Shown: piece by piece, positions 1 through 9,414 of the stretch
Position numbering within the stretch: position 1 is the stretch's first letter
Layout of the letters: each line of letters begins with the position of its first letter
DNA from: JAMCRM01 sp035561075
GTDB taxonomy: Bacteria; Acidobacteriota; Terriglobia; Bryobacterales; Bryobacteraceae
DNA length: 64,000 bases
Assembly (NCBI GenBank): GCA_035561075.1
Contig: DATMYF010000084.1
Location: forward strand, 1-64,000
Reading direction: 5' to 3'
Made by a program: the position numbers and the translations under genes
Notes under the pieces: generated by a model
Told to the model about the DNA's origin: nothing
Databases searched by the model: none
What the model saw: only the letters and a program-made list of their open reading frames with translations

Positions 1-149
1 ACCCTTCCACTTTCCTCGTCGATGCCTGTAATCTGGTATCCAGGCAGGCCCAGTATTACCTCTGATCTGATCAAACGTTTCCTTTCAAGAATGTTTTATC
101 AGTTCGGAGGTGGGGCCTGCCCCCATTGATGATCTAGAGCCTCGGCACT

Positions 150-2213
150 TCAGAGTCCCATCGCTTCCCACTTCCGGCGTTCATCGGGATCCAGCGAAGA
201 ACGATACTTCTCGACAATGGTCCGAAAATCCCAACGGTGTTTCTGATCCGGACGGGTTACCGTCGTAACACCTGGGATTGAACCCACAAGCGGCCGGGAG
301 GCCGGCAGGTGCAGAACGATGCGCTTGGGCGCGTTACGTTTGGGGGACACCAGGCTCACCTCGACACCTTTCGACTTCCCCCGTATCGTCAGATCCATAA
401 GACCGAAATGCGTCGGCAGCCTCTCGAGGCGGATTTCCTGGCCGTCGCCCAACCACCAGTCCGGAACCGCGGAGAGCAGGTGCAGATCCTCGCCGTCTTC
501 ATGCACCAGCATGTGCCGCAGCATAATGGCGTAATTCGACGCCCCGGTGCCGTGCGGAATGGTGTCGCTCCAGGCCAGCCGCTTCTTGAAAAAGATCCCT
601 TCGGGGAACGCGTGGGCCGCGGTCGAATGCAGCAGATACCAGTAGAAGTCCTGGACTACGGTTTCATCATCGCCACGGATGAGCGAGGCCATCACAGTGT
701 ACGCTCCCATGTACGGATGGATCGCGTCGTCCTTGAACGCCGTGCCCCTCCATTGGATCGTGCCTTCAATGAATCCGCCGGCGAAGTCTTTTCGCGCGTG
801 TTCAATGGATGCAGCCACTCGCGGATCGTCCCGGTCCACGATTGGGGTTGGCCAGAGCGTCTCGGTGTCGCCCCAATGTGTACCCTCCTTTTCCCAACTG
901 GGCGGAAAATGCGGCAATCCGGTGCGCTTCCATGCCGCATCGATGGCTGCCCGATACTGTGCGGCTTCGGCCCGCAATTCTTTTTCGTCTTCGGTTCTGC
1001 CCAGCACACGGGCTGCATCGGCGGTGCAGAGAAGCCCCCGCAGGTTCCAGAAGTCGTACCCGACGATATGGTTCTTGCCGCCCCACAGGTATTCTCCGTC
1101 CGCCGGAGCGGCTGTCAACAGACCGGCAAACGGCGAGTCCGCCGACGCCTTGCGGCGCTCCCGCATGGTCCACTTTACGGCGTTGAGCATGCGCAGGTAC
1201 GCCCGATCCAGAAAGCCCCTGTCGCCCGTAATCTTTGCGTATTGCCAAAGCGCCCAAATTGCCTGGCCGTTAGCGTCGAATTGGTTTTGCTGCGATTCGA
1301 AGCGCCCGTCCCGGCGCTGCCGCGGGAGGAATAAATCGACCGCACGGGCGGCCGCTTCGTTCAGGCCGGCCTCTTCCAGTTCCTGGAGTTGATAGGCGCC
1401 GTCGCGAATGTAGAAATTGTCGTACAGGCCTTCGCCGCCCCGCAGGTCCCCAAGATCGCTGGCGATGAGTTGGCAGACGTGAGCCGCCAACAATGCATTG
1501 GTCGCCTTGCGGCAAGGCACTTGGATTTTGGCGGCCCGGTCCATGACGCCTCGCCAGTAATCCACGGTGCGTTGCAGCCAGAGCTTGGCGTCGGCACGAT
1601 CGTACCGCGCGGGATCTTCCAGAGCGAAGTACGGGTACCGTGCCACGCCTTCCGCCGATTCGCCAGGTCGCAGCTTCCACGACCAGGAGTACTCTCTCGT
1701 ATGCTTGCGGGCACCACTGAGTGCCTGTTTATCCTCGTATCCAGCGGGGTCCGGCCGCATCTCAACTTTCGCCTCGGCAGCCTCGGAAGAGGCGTTCGTG
1801 GCCTTCACCGAAATCCAATTGAGATAGTTTTCCCCTTCGGTGGGCCCACTGAACGCCTTCTGCCAGTCCCCGACGTCCGGCAGCGGCGTGGCCCAATAAG
1901 TGATTTGGTATCGTACGGGCCCATCCGCGGCCGCTACCTCAATAATCGGCATCCACCCGTTCATCGCCCGCTTGCCCTGCGCCCGGCTGAGTGCAGTGAG
2001 GCCGCGGCCTACCCGGATGCGGACGGCCGTTCCCGCCCCCACATACATTGCGTTATCCGGTGTGATGCGGCTTCCATGGAAGTAGTCCGGCAGACCGACC
2101 ACATTCCAATTGTTGACGAAGTAGTCGAAATTGTCCTCGACGTCCGATGCCGCGCACGTCGCCAGGAAGGCACACGAAAGCAGGACGCGCAGTCCAAACC
2201 TGATCCTTTGCAT
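150..2213 (-). CDS. Secreted six-hairpin (alpha/alpha)6 glycoside hydrolase-like protein
   Basis: About 687 aa. I place the start at the ATG at 2213, because it opens a clear signal peptide (MQRIRFGLRVLLSCAFLA); an upstream in-frame start at 2285 would put a non-signal leader in front of it. The first ~220 residues look like a beta-sandwich domain. From ~230 onward there are repeated helical segments rich in Trp, Tyr and acidic residues (YDNFYIRDGAYQLQELEEAG, QQNQFDANGQAIWALWQYA) typical of the six-hairpin glycosidase superfamily (trehalase, glucoamylase, MGH1-like). The likely role is hydrolysis of an oligo- or polysaccharide in the periplasm or outside the cell; the substrate cannot be told from sequence. 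The next gene on this strand ends 78 bases upstream of the start, so co-transcription is possible. Confidence 0.75.
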   Translation of the reverse strand: MQRIRFGLRVLLSCAFLATCAASDVEDNFDYFVNNWNVVGLPDYFHGSRITPDNAMYVGAGTAVRIRVGRGLTALSRAQGKRAMNGWMPIIEVAAADGPVRYQITYWATPLPDVGDWQKAFSGPTEGENYLNWISVKATNASSEAAEAKVEMRPDPAGYEDKQALSGARKHTREYSWSWKLRPGESAEGVARYPYFALEDPARYDRADAKLWLQRTVDYWRGVMDRAAKIQVPCRKATNALLAAHVCQLIASDLGDLRGGEGLYDNFYIRDGAYQLQELEEAGLNEAAARAVDLFLPRQRRDGRFESQQNQFDANGQAIWALWQYAKITGDRGFLDRAYLRMLNAVKWTMRERRKASADSPFAGLLTAAPADGEYLWGGKNHIVGYDFWNLRGLLCTADAARVLGRTEDEKELRAEAAQYRAAIDAAWKRTGLPHFPPSWEKEGTHWGDTETLWPTPIVDRDDPRVAASIEHARKDFAGGFIEGTIQWRGTAFKDDAIHPYMGAYTVMASLIRGDDETVVQDFYWYLLHSTAAHAFPEGIFFKKRLAWSDTIPHGTGASNYAIMLRHMLVHEDGEDLHLLSAVPDWWLGDGQEIRLERLPTHFGLMDLTIRGKSKGVEVSLVSPKRNAPKRIVLHLPASRPLVGSIPGVTTVTRPDQKHRWDFRTIVEKYRSSLDPDERRKWEAMGL

Positions 2214-2291
2214 TGCACCAAGGATATGCCACTTCTGCGCCCGCATCAACGCGGCAGCGGGGTCCGAATAGTTCTCGAGGTACAAGAGGGT

Positions 2292-3680
2292 CTATTTCTT
2301 CCTTGTGGCCGGCTTGGGCGGTTCCTCGCCGTCGAAGGTAATGCTGGAGTCAGTGGTGGTGATCTGCGACTCGCTGGTGAACTTTCGGTAGTTACGGAAA
2401 TCCAGCGCGTTGCGGGTGCAGCGCTGGGTGCCGCGCCAACAGGAGAGATTCTCGGCATGCACCGGCAATAGATACTCCCCGCCGCCGATGCGAACGAAGG
2501 AGTATTCCACCACCCACTCGATCGTATCCAGCGGGAACTCCTGGGGGACGTTGCGCGCCTGCATCTCGATGCGGAGGACACGCCAGGTTTTCCTATCGAT
2601 CCACACGGAACCCTTGTAGGCCGGCAGCACCGACTGACCGCCCATGACGGTCTGCCAGTGGGAATTGGGCTGTTCCACCTGGAAATCGTAGACCGAGGCG
2701 GCGCGGCCGGAGGAGGTGGCAGACTCGCGGCGGAGGTGGAAATCGGCGGCCGTCGCCGGGGAGAAGAGGTCGCGCAGGGTGGTGCCGAATTCGCCGCGCG
2801 ACCGGGCTCCGGATATCTCGTCCATCGGTTTATTCACCGGCTTGTTGTTGATCTTGATGTCGTGGTAGCTCTCCTTGCCGTCTTCGTAGACCACCGCGGC
2901 GCTCACGATGTCGAGCGGACGCCAGTTTATGGGCCGGCCCTCGCCCTCATACCGCGTGGTGAGCTGGTTGCAAATGTAGTTGGGGAGCGCTTCAGAGAAG
3001 TCGTTCGCCGCCTGGCGGGCTTTGTCGAGAAAGGCTTCGGTTTCGCTCGCCGCGGCGGGTGCGGTGAGGGAAACCGCTGCCGGCGCCTCGGCTTCGGGCT
3101 CTTCATCGGCCGCGCGCGGGCGCGGGGTAGGCTTGCCGCGGTGAAGCTTGGGTCTGTCCGGATCCTCGGGCGCAGGGGCCTCGATCACGGTGGTCTGCTG
3201 TCCCGGATCCTGCGGCTTTTCTTGTTCCCCCGTGGCAGGCTTGGCCGGCGGTTCCGTGGGCTTTTCCAGGTTTACGTTCACCGCGTAGAAGTAGCCTTCG
3301 TTGTCCGATCGGGCCTCGATGCGCACTTCGTCGCCGGGCTTCAGAACCGCGCGCTGGATCTCCTTGTCGTGCTGGAGATACCTGGTGATTTTTGAGCACT
3401 TGAACGTGATCACACGCGTGTCGGGCGCCTGGATGGTGAGGAGGTCCTTTTCGATCTGGTCGATTTTCCCGGTGAACTGCTGAAGAACTTCCTTCGCGGA
3501 CGGTTTCTTATCGCCGGGGCTCTTCTTGCCGCCCCCGGGCAAGGGCACCCGTGGGAGGGGCGTCTGGCCGCCGGGATATTGCCCAGGTGGATATTGTCCG
3601 GGGGGATACTGGCCCGGGTACTGGGCACACAGCAGGCCGGCTGCAAACAGCCATGCCAAACCCGTATTGGGGAGCCGCAA
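2292..3680 (-). CDS. Secreted hypothetical protein with PGQYP repeats
   Basis: 462 aa, no recognised function. The start is a TTG preceded by AGAGGA at a good distance; no in-frame ATG lies nearby. A signal peptide (LAWLFAAGLLCAQ) is followed by four PGQYP-type repeats and a Pro/Gly/Lys-rich linker. Residues ~65-135 resemble a small beta-barrel (DUF5666-like), followed by a charged, Pro-rich, low-complexity region at ~140-200. The C-terminal ~250 residues form a folded domain (PNYICNQLTTRYEG, GSVWIDRKTWRVLRIEMQA) of a type I associate with acidobacterial secreted proteins of unknown role. Two Cys in the last 60 residues could form a disulfide. It could contact the envelope or a polymer, but that is speculation. 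Confidence 0.75.
   Translation of the reverse strand: MRLPNTGLAWLFAAGLLCAQYPGQYPPGQYPPGQYPGGQTPLPRVPLPGGGKKSPGDKKPSAKEVLQQFTGKIDQIEKDLLTIQAPDTRVITFKCSKITRYLQHDKEIQRAVLKPGDEVRIEARSDNEGYFYAVNVNLEKPTEPPAKPATGEQEKPQDPGQQTTVIEAPAPEDPDRPKLHRGKPTPRPRAADEEPEAEAPAAVSLTAPAAASETEAFLDKARQAANDFSEALPNYICNQLTTRYEGEGRPINWRPLDIVSAAVVYEDGKESYHDIKINNKPVNKPMDEISGARSRGEFGTTLRDLFSPATAADFHLRRESATSSGRAASVYDFQVEQPNSHWQTVMGGQSVLPAYKGSVWIDRKTWRVLRIEMQARNVPQEFPLDTIEWVVEYSFVRIGGGEYLLPVHAENLSCWRGTQRCTRNALDFRNYRKFTSESQITTTDSSITFDGEEPPKPATRKK
3567..3623 (-). repeat. PGQYP-coding short tandem repeat
   Basis: Imperfect 15-base units encode consecutive Tyr-Pro-Gly-Gln repeats (QYPGQYPPGQYPPGQYPGG) just after the signal peptide of the protein at 2292-3680. 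The unit sequences differ at third positions, so the repeat is kept at the protein level. Such repeats may vary in copy number between strains. Confidence 0.8.
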
Positions 3681-3737
3681 ACGATATCCTCTGGTCTTCT
3701 AGACGCCCCCCGCGCGGTGCGGTTACAACGGACCGCG

Positions 3738-4367
3738 CTACGCACGCAAGCGGTCAACCGACTGACCAAATTCGCCTTCAAACAGAATCTCCCCAAGCGG
3801 ACGGCGCGTATTCGGGTGTTCCACATTTCTCAACTTCTCGGGTAGATTGTCCGGGGGGCCGCGCCGGCCGATTGCCAACATCGCGTGGACTTCGAACTCG
3901 CCGGGTATGTTCACTTCAGCTTTCGCACGCTGGTAATCGAATCCTTCCATTCCATGAGCTACCAGCCCCCGCCGCGCAGCTTCGATGGCGAGGTTTTCCC
4001 ATGCGGCGCCGGCATCGAACGCGTGCGTGATGGAGGGTTTGTCGTTGTATTCAAACCGCAAGCGGGAAGCGACTATAACCAGGACAGCGGCGTCCTTTGC
4101 CCAGACTTGATTACCGGGAGCGAGCAGACCCAAGAACCGGTTGAAATGCTCGGGCCGTTGGCGGCGACCGATAATAAACCTCCAGAGCTGCCCGTTGAAT
4201 GACGAGGGAGCCCATCGCGCAGCCTCGAATAACGGAAATAGTTCTTCATCGTCGAGGGCCTCGCCGGTCATTGAACGTGGCGACCAGCGGTTCAGGAGCA
4301 TGGGCGAAATATTGTAGTTCGCGTTGCGGTGCGATTTCACTTCGTCGGTGAGCATCTCGTCTTTCAT
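3738..4367 (-). CDS. Nitroreductase family protein
   Basis: 209 aa, normal for the FMN-dependent nitroreductase fold. The N-terminal RWSPRSM and AARWAPSSFNGQLWRFI segments match the FMN-phosphate and nicotinamide contact region of the family (usual form R.S.R.F and APS..N.QPW). The C-terminal LPEKLRNVEHPNTRRPLGEI also fits the family. It should catalyse NAD(P)H-dependent reduction of nitro compounds, quinones or a related substrate in the cytoplasm. It starts 29 bases after the stop of the FtsH-like gene on the same strand, which suggests one transcript. Nitroreductases commonly accompany hypoxia or oxidative stress genes, consistent with the neighbouring ATPase, phosphoketolase and acetate kinase. 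Confidence 0.88.
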   Translation of the reverse strand: MKDEMLTDEVKSHRNANYNISPMLLNRWSPRSMTGEALDDEELFPLFEAARWAPSSFNGQLWRFIIGRRQRPEHFNRFLGLLAPGNQVWAKDAAVLVIVASRLRFEYNDKPSITHAFDAGAAWENLAIEAARRGLVAHGMEGFDYQRAKAEVNIPGEFEVHAMLAIGRRGPPDNLPEKLRNVEHPNTRRPLGEILFEGEFGQSVDRLRA

Positions 4368-4396
4368 CTTCTTACCTGCGTACGTCGCATCCGGCG

Positions 4397-6406
4397 CTAC
4401 ACTTTCACCGCGACCGGGTGCGCCGGAGGTGCGGGATGTTCAATCCCGGCGGCAGCGTAGACTTCGGGTTCATCGAGAGTTTCGCGCACAAGCAGTTGTT
4501 CGACGATGCGATCAAGCTTGCCCCTGTTCTCTTTCAGCAGCCGCCGCGCCTCGGCGTAGCACTCGTCGGTGATCCGGCGAGCCTCTCCGTCAATAGCGTT
4601 GAGTACGTCCTCGGACACGCCTGTCATTCTAGGATCGCCATCGGCGGGCAGGACGCTCAGCTTGCCGATGCGCTCGGACATGCCCCACCGCCCGACCATG
4701 GAACGGGCGATGCGGGTGACCGCCTCCAGGTCGCTCTCGGCGCCGTTGGTGACCACGTTGTACACTTCCTGCTCGGCGGCCATGCCGCCCAGTGCGCCAA
4801 TGATGCGGCCGCGAAGGTAGGGCTCGTCGTAGCCATACCGGTCCTCATCCGGGGTCGAAAGGGTGACGCCCAGAGCTCGACCTCGCGGGATGATGGAGAC
4901 CTTGCGGACCGGATCGGCCCCCGGCTGGAGCATGCCGAGTAACGCATGGCCTGCTTCGTGGTACGCGGTGCGCCTTCGATCGTGCTCAGGGATCACTACG
5001 TTGCGTGCCGTGCCGAGTTGAACCTTCTCCAGCGAGTCGGTTAGGTCGTTTTGTGAAACGGCGTCTCGACCGCGGCGAGCCGCGAGCAGAGCCGCCTCAT
5101 TCACCAGGTTGGCGAGATCGGCTCCCGTCATGCCGGGCGTCGACGCAGCGAGCTGATCCAGATTCACATCCGGCGCGAGGGGAACCTTGCGCGTGTGAAC
5201 GCGAAGAATCGCAGCCCGGCCCTTGTGGTCCGGCGGGTGAACCTGAATGGTTCGATCAAATCGGCCGGGCCGCAGAAGAGCAGGGTCGAGTACGTCCGGA
5301 CGGTTCGTGGCGGCAAGCACCACCACGCCTTCGTGCCCGGAGAAGCCGTCCATCTCGGTCAGGATCTGATTCAGCGTCTGCTCGCGCTCATCGTGACCGC
5401 CAAAGGCTCGTGCGCCGCCGCGTGTGCGTCCAATCGTGTCGATCTCGTCGATAAAAATGATGGCGGGGGCAACCTTGCGAGCCTCCGAAAACAGCTCTCG
5501 CACGCGGCTGGCACCCACCCCAACAATCATCTCTATGAACTCAGAGGCGCTGGCGCTGAAGAAGGGAACGTTGGCCTCTCCCGCGGTGGCACGGGCCAAA
5601 AGCGTTTTACCCGTACCCGGCGCCCCGGCCAGCAGCACGCCCTTGGGCGCACGCGCCCCGAGGCGGCGGTACTTTCCCGGATCGCGCAGGAAATCGACAA
5701 CCTCGTTGATCTCGGCCTCCACCTCGTCAATCCCCGCCACATCGTCGAAGGTGACGCGGACGCTCTCGGGATCCACCGGTTTGCGCGGGGCGCCACCGAA
5801 GAGCCCGCCCCCCATAGCGGCTTGCTGGCGCTTCATCATCCAGGCGTAGAACGCGATCAGTAACACAAACGGCGCCACCGAGATGAGCAGGTTCGTTAGA
5901 ACGCCCCGTTGCCTCACAAGCGGTGTGGCCCGCACCGTTGCATTGTTCTCCGTGAGCTCGTTGAGCAGGTCGTCAGCGGCGAAGGTTGGCCTCTCGGTCG
6001 TGAACTTCTGATAAGTGCGGCCTTGTTCACCGCTGCCCCCCTGCTGGCCCGTGCCCTCCGGCCGGCCAGGGAGGGGGGCGGGTTTCTTGAGTTCACCCTC
6101 GATCGTGTTGCCGCGGGCAAATACCTCGCCGACGTTCTTATTTGCAACCTGGGCCTTGAACTCGGTGTACGGAACGGCCTGCGGTCCGCTCATCCGGTCC
6201 TGTACCATCAGCAAGCCGAAAAAAACTACATAGCCCAGGAACCATGCCAGCAGCGTGAACCAACCAGGCCTTCGCTTTGCAGGCTTACCTTGTGGAAGCC
6301 CTTCGGGTGGAAGCCCTTCGGTGCGCCATGGCCGCGACGGCTGCTGTTCGGGTGGCCGTCCCTCGTCCTTAGCGCTGGTTTGGGGTGGGGTGTCCTTTCC
6401 GGCCAT
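4397..6406 (-). CDS. ftsH: FtsH-type membrane AAA+ zinc metalloprotease
   Basis: 669 aa. Order: a Pro/Gly-rich cytoplasmic leader (1-48), TM1 (~49-68), a periplasmic loop (~70-170) carrying an unusual Gly/Gln insertion (~113-130), TM2 (~171-191), then the AAA domain with Walker A GAPGTGKT (261-268), Walker B IIFIDEID (316-323) and second region of homology (368-385). The M41 peptidase has HEAGH (483-487), and D559 in GAESDL is the likely third zinc ligand. The protein should extract and degrade membrane and damaged soluble proteins. The pore motif reads M-I-V-G where E. coli FtsH has M-F-V-G, so the pore aromatic is replaced by Ile294. The setting next to nitroreductase and ion-pump genes suggests an accessory, stress-linked FtsH paralogue. 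Confidence 0.93.
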   Translation of the reverse strand: MAGKDTPPQTSAKDEGRPPEQQPSRPWRTEGLPPEGLPQGKPAKRRPGWFTLLAWFLGYVVFFGLLMVQDRMSGPQAVPYTEFKAQVANKNVGEVFARGNTIEGELKKPAPLPGRPEGTGQQGGSGEQGRTYQKFTTERPTFAADDLLNELTENNATVRATPLVRQRGVLTNLLISVAPFVLLIAFYAWMMKRQQAAMGGGLFGGAPRKPVDPESVRVTFDDVAGIDEVEAEINEVVDFLRDPGKYRRLGARAPKGVLLAGAPGTGKTLLARATAGEANVPFFSASASEFIEMIVGVGASRVRELFSEARKVAPAIIFIDEIDTIGRTRGGARAFGGHDEREQTLNQILTEMDGFSGHEGVVVLAATNRPDVLDPALLRPGRFDRTIQVHPPDHKGRAAILRVHTRKVPLAPDVNLDQLAASTPGMTGADLANLVNEAALLAARRGRDAVSQNDLTDSLEKVQLGTARNVVIPEHDRRRTAYHEAGHALLGMLQPGADPVRKVSIIPRGRALGVTLSTPDEDRYGYDEPYLRGRIIGALGGMAAEQEVYNVVTNGAESDLEAVTRIARSMVGRWGMSERIGKLSVLPADGDPRMTGVSEDVLNAIDGEARRITDECYAEARRLLKENRGKLDRIVEQLLVRETLDEPEVYAAAGIEHPAPPAHPVAVKV
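6293..6322 (-). repeat. 15-base tandem repeat in the FtsH leader
   Basis: Two adjacent 15-base units, identical except for the last base, read TGGAAGCCCTTCGGG and TGGAAGCCCTTCGGT on the plus strand. They encode the EGLPP/EGLPQ repeat before the first membrane segment of the FtsH-like protein. The repeat is a site where slippage could change leader length without shifting frame. Confidence 0.8.
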
Positions 6407-6534
6407 GAGCCCTCTCCCTCTTCCGGACGTGATGACACTCGGACTCGCCGTAGCCTTCTAACGGTAGAGCGCCATTGAGCCTATTATTGCGCAAGGAGGC
6501 ATTTGCGGTCCCCCGGACTGTGGGTGTTCGCACC

Positions 6535-9330
6535 ATGACAAACCAAACGACCGAGGCACATTTCTACCAGCAGGAGGCCAGACAGGTGCTTACCGCACTC
6601 GGCAGCGATGGGCATCACGGTTTGGCTGAGGAGGAGGCGCGGTCGCGCCTTCAAAAGTACGGCAGGAACGAGCTGGCGCCAGAAAAGCCCGTGCCTGCAT
6701 GGAGGAAGTTCCTGGCCCAGTTCCAGGATGCGCTCGTGATCCTGCTCTTAGTGGCTACCGCAATCTCGGCCGGAGTGTGGCTGTACGAGGGGGAAACAGC
6801 GCTGCCGTACGAAGCCATTGCCATATTCGGGGTCGTGCTGCTCAATGCTGCCATGGGTTACGTCCAGGAGTCCCGGGCGGAGTCCGCAGTGGCTGCTTTG
6901 AAGCAAATGTCCGCCGCCCACGCGAATGTCATGCGCGATGGCCAGCGCCGGAGCGTGCCCGCCGCGGAAGTTGTCCCGGGTGACATCATTCTGATCGAGG
7001 AAGGGGACACCGTTCCCGCGGATGCGCGCGTGATTCACTCGACGTCCCTGAAGACCGCCGAGGCGGCGCTCACGGGCGAGAGTCTTCCGGTAGGTAAGGA
7101 TTCGGCTCCCATTGACGGGGAGGTCGGGCTTGGAGACCGGGACAACATGATCTTCAGCGGCACGGCTGCCACTTACGGGCGAGGACGCGCAGTCGTCGTC
7201 GCAACCGGCATGAATACCGAGATGGGCCGCATCGCCGGGATGCTGCGGGAAACACCGGACGAGACCACTCCGCTACAGAAGGAACTGGACCGGGTCGGGA
7301 AGATGCTCGGGTTGATTGTCGTGGTCATAGCAGTCGTGATGATCGCGACGATCATTCTGTTCGAGCATGTGCGCGGTTGGTCAGGAATCCTCGATGTGCT
7401 CATTTTGGGGATCGCACTAGCTGTGGCTGCGGTGCCGGAGGGCCTGCCTGCCGTCGTCACCGTGGTTCTTTCTCTTGGGGTGCAGCGCATGGCAAAGCGG
7501 AAGGCGATTATGCGCCACCTTTCCGCTGTGGAAACCCTCGGGTCCGCCAATGTCATTGCGTCCGATAAGACGGGCACCCTGACGAAAAATGAGATGACTG
7601 TGCGTGCGGTCGTGACGGCGAGCGGACATGTGAAGCTCGGAGGTACGGGGTATGCTCCTGTGGGGGACGTGGAGAAGGAAGAAGGAGGGCCGGTGGATGG
7701 CCCGTTGCGTACGGAGTTGATGCGTGCGCTGGCTGTTGCTGATCGCGCCAACAACGCGGTGTTGCAAGAGCGCGATGGCGGATGGACTGTCCAGGGCGAC
7801 CCGACCGAAGGTGCGCTGATTGTCGCGGCCCGCAAAGCCGGACTTGTAGCTGAAGAACTGAGCGGCCGCTTCGAGCGCGTCGGTGAGGTCCCCTTTTCCT
7901 CCGAACGTAAGTTGATGAGCACTATCCACACCGACGCGGAGAGTCAGGAACGCCTGCTTGTATTTGCGAAGGGTGCGCCCGACGTCCTGCTCGCCCGGTG
8001 CTCGCGGGAACTCGTCGGCGAAAACGCAAGGCCGTTGACGGATGACCGGCGCAAGGAGCTTGCGGCCATCAACGAAGAGCTTGCCCGCCGCGCGTTGCGC
8101 ACTCTCGGGATCGCCTACCGCTCCGTGCCCGCCGATGCGATCGAAATCGAAGATGTCGACGAACGGGTGGAACGCGACCTGGTATTTGCCGGTTTGATCG
8201 GCATGATCGATCCGCCCCGCCATGAGGCTAAGGACGCTGTCGAGCGCGCCAAAAGCGCAGGGATACGGCCCATCATGATAACGGGCGATCATCCCGTAAC
8301 CGCTCAGGTGATTGCGCGTGAGCTGGGCATCGTTAGCGACGGACGAGCCGTCACAGGCGCCGAGTTGGAACGGACGTCGGACGACGCGCTCGTCCAGGTC
8401 GCTAAGGGTGTTTCGGTCTATGCCCGCGTGAGCCCACAGCACAAGCTGCGGATCGTCAAAGCCTTGCAACGCGAACACGCGGTCGTCGCAATGACGGGGG
8501 ACGGAGTCAACGATGCGCCCGCACTGAAGACCGCTGATATTGGGGTCGCCATGGGGATTACGGGAACGGATGTTTCCAGACAGGCTGCCGACATGATACT
8601 GGCGGATGACAACTTCGCAACCATTGTCGCTGCGGTTGAAGAAGGCCGTTCGATTTTCCTGAATATTCAGAAGTTTCTGCGTTTTCTGCTCTCGTCGAAC
8701 ATGGGCGAAGTGCTGACGATGTTTTTTGGCGTGCTGTTGGCGAAGGTGATCGGTTTGCAGGCGGAAGAGAGTGGGATTGTACTGCCGCTGCTGGCTACTC
8801 AGCTTCTTTGGATCAATCTGGCGACCGACGGCGCACCCGCTCTCGCGCTTGGCGTGGACCCCGCCGACCACAGGGTCATGAACAGACCTCCCCGGCCGGC
8901 GACCGAAGCCGTAATCACACCGCGCATGTGGTCGGGCATCTTCTTTGTTGCAGTGGTGATGGCGGCGGGCACGCTGCTGGTTTTGGACGCATCGTTGCCA
9001 GGCGGGCTCATCGCCGGTTCGGGAAATATGCGGTACGCGCAGACGATGGCGTTCACCACGCTGATGATCTTTCAATTGTTCAACGTATTCAATGCGCGGT
9101 CTGACGAGCGAAGCGCGTTCCAGGGACTATTCAGCAATGCATGGCTGTGGGCGGCAATCGGCTTGGCACTCGCGCTTCAAATGGCCGTGCTTTATATCCC
9201 TGTGTTGCAGCAGGCTTTTTCGACGGTAGGTTTGAGCCTTGGCGACTGGCTGCGGTGTTTTGCGGTAGCAAGCTCCGTATTATGGCTGCGGGAAACGGGA
9301 AAAGCCATCACACGCATGAGGACCCGGTGA
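6535..9330 (+). CDS. P2A-type cation-transporting ATPase (Ca2+/Mn2+ pump-like)
   Basis: About 931 aa from the ATG at 6535; an in-frame TTG at 6475 or GTG at 6520 is possible, with an AAGGAGG at 6493-6499 too far upstream to serve the ATG. All P-type hallmarks are present: TGES in the actuator domain, the phosphorylation motif DKTGTLT (Asp ~344), MTGDGVNDAPALK in the P domain, and M4 PEGLPA. The M5/M6 residues NMGEVL and LLWINLATDG match the SERCA/PMR1 pattern that binds Ca2+ (E in M5; N, T, D in M6). It should export Ca2+ or Mn2+ from the cytoplasm using ATP. It is divergent from the FtsH gene with a short shared upstream region, so the two may share regulation. Confidence 0.92.
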   Translation: MTNQTTEAHFYQQEARQVLTALGSDGHHGLAEEEARSRLQKYGRNELAPEKPVPAWRKFLAQFQDALVILLLVATAISAGVWLYEGETALPYEAIAIFGVVLLNAAMGYVQESRAESAVAALKQMSAAHANVMRDGQRRSVPAAEVVPGDIILIEEGDTVPADARVIHSTSLKTAEAALTGESLPVGKDSAPIDGEVGLGDRDNMIFSGTAATYGRGRAVVVATGMNTEMGRIAGMLRETPDETTPLQKELDRVGKMLGLIVVVIAVVMIATIILFEHVRGWSGILDVLILGIALAVAAVPEGLPAVVTVVLSLGVQRMAKRKAIMRHLSAVETLGSANVIASDKTGTLTKNEMTVRAVVTASGHVKLGGTGYAPVGDVEKEEGGPVDGPLRTELMRALAVADRANNAVLQERDGGWTVQGDPTEGALIVAARKAGLVAEELSGRFERVGEVPFSSERKLMSTIHTDAESQERLLVFAKGAPDVLLARCSRELVGENARPLTDDRRKELAAINEELARRALRTLGIAYRSVPADAIEIEDVDERVERDLVFAGLIGMIDPPRHEAKDAVERAKSAGIRPIMITGDHPVTAQVIARELGIVSDGRAVTGAELERTSDDALVQVAKGVSVYARVSPQHKLRIVKALQREHAVVAMTGDGVNDAPALKTADIGVAMGITGTDVSRQAADMILADDNFATIVAAVEEGRSIFLNIQKFLRFLLSSNMGEVLTMFFGVLLAKVIGLQAEESGIVLPLLATQLLWINLATDGAPALALGVDPADHRVMNRPPRPATEAVITPRMWSGIFFVAVVMAAGTLLVLDASLPGGLIAGSGNMRYAQTMAFTTLMIFQLFNVFNARSDERSAFQGLFSNAWLWAAIGLALALQMAVLYIPVLQQAFSTVGLSLGDWLRCFAVASSVLWLRETGKAITRMRTR

Positions 9331-9389
9331 GCGGCGAACCTCTGTGCTTGTCTATACTCTCTTACGTAGTATTACCCGCGGCTTATATC

Positions 9390-9403
9390 GATACACTCGT
9401 ATC
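9390..9403. promoter_or_regulatory. Short inverted repeat upstream of the OYE gene
   Basis: A perfect 5-base palindrome with a 4-base spacer (GATAC-ACTC-GTATC) ends just before the AGGAG ribosome-binding site of the gene at 9415. It could be an operator half-site pair or a small mRNA hairpin that affects translation; its small size makes chance plausible. Confidence 0.25.
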
Positions 9404-9414
9404 AGGAGCTTCTG

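Noticed and set aside
1..149. A possible terminator (TGGGG-CCTGC-CCCCA near 112-126)
   Set aside because: Short stem, no T-run on either strand, and the gene it would serve lies outside the window.
1389..2471. A 360-aa plus-strand frame opposite the glycosidase
   Set aside because: Overlaps two minus-strand genes with clear signal peptides and shows no domain.
3567..3623. A CRISPR-like or minisatellite array
   Set aside because: Only about four in-frame 15-base units without spacers, inside a coding region.
7417..9075. A 552-aa open frame opposite the P-type ATPase
   Set aside because: Shadow frame of a well-recognised gene; rich in His/Arg/Gln with no motif.
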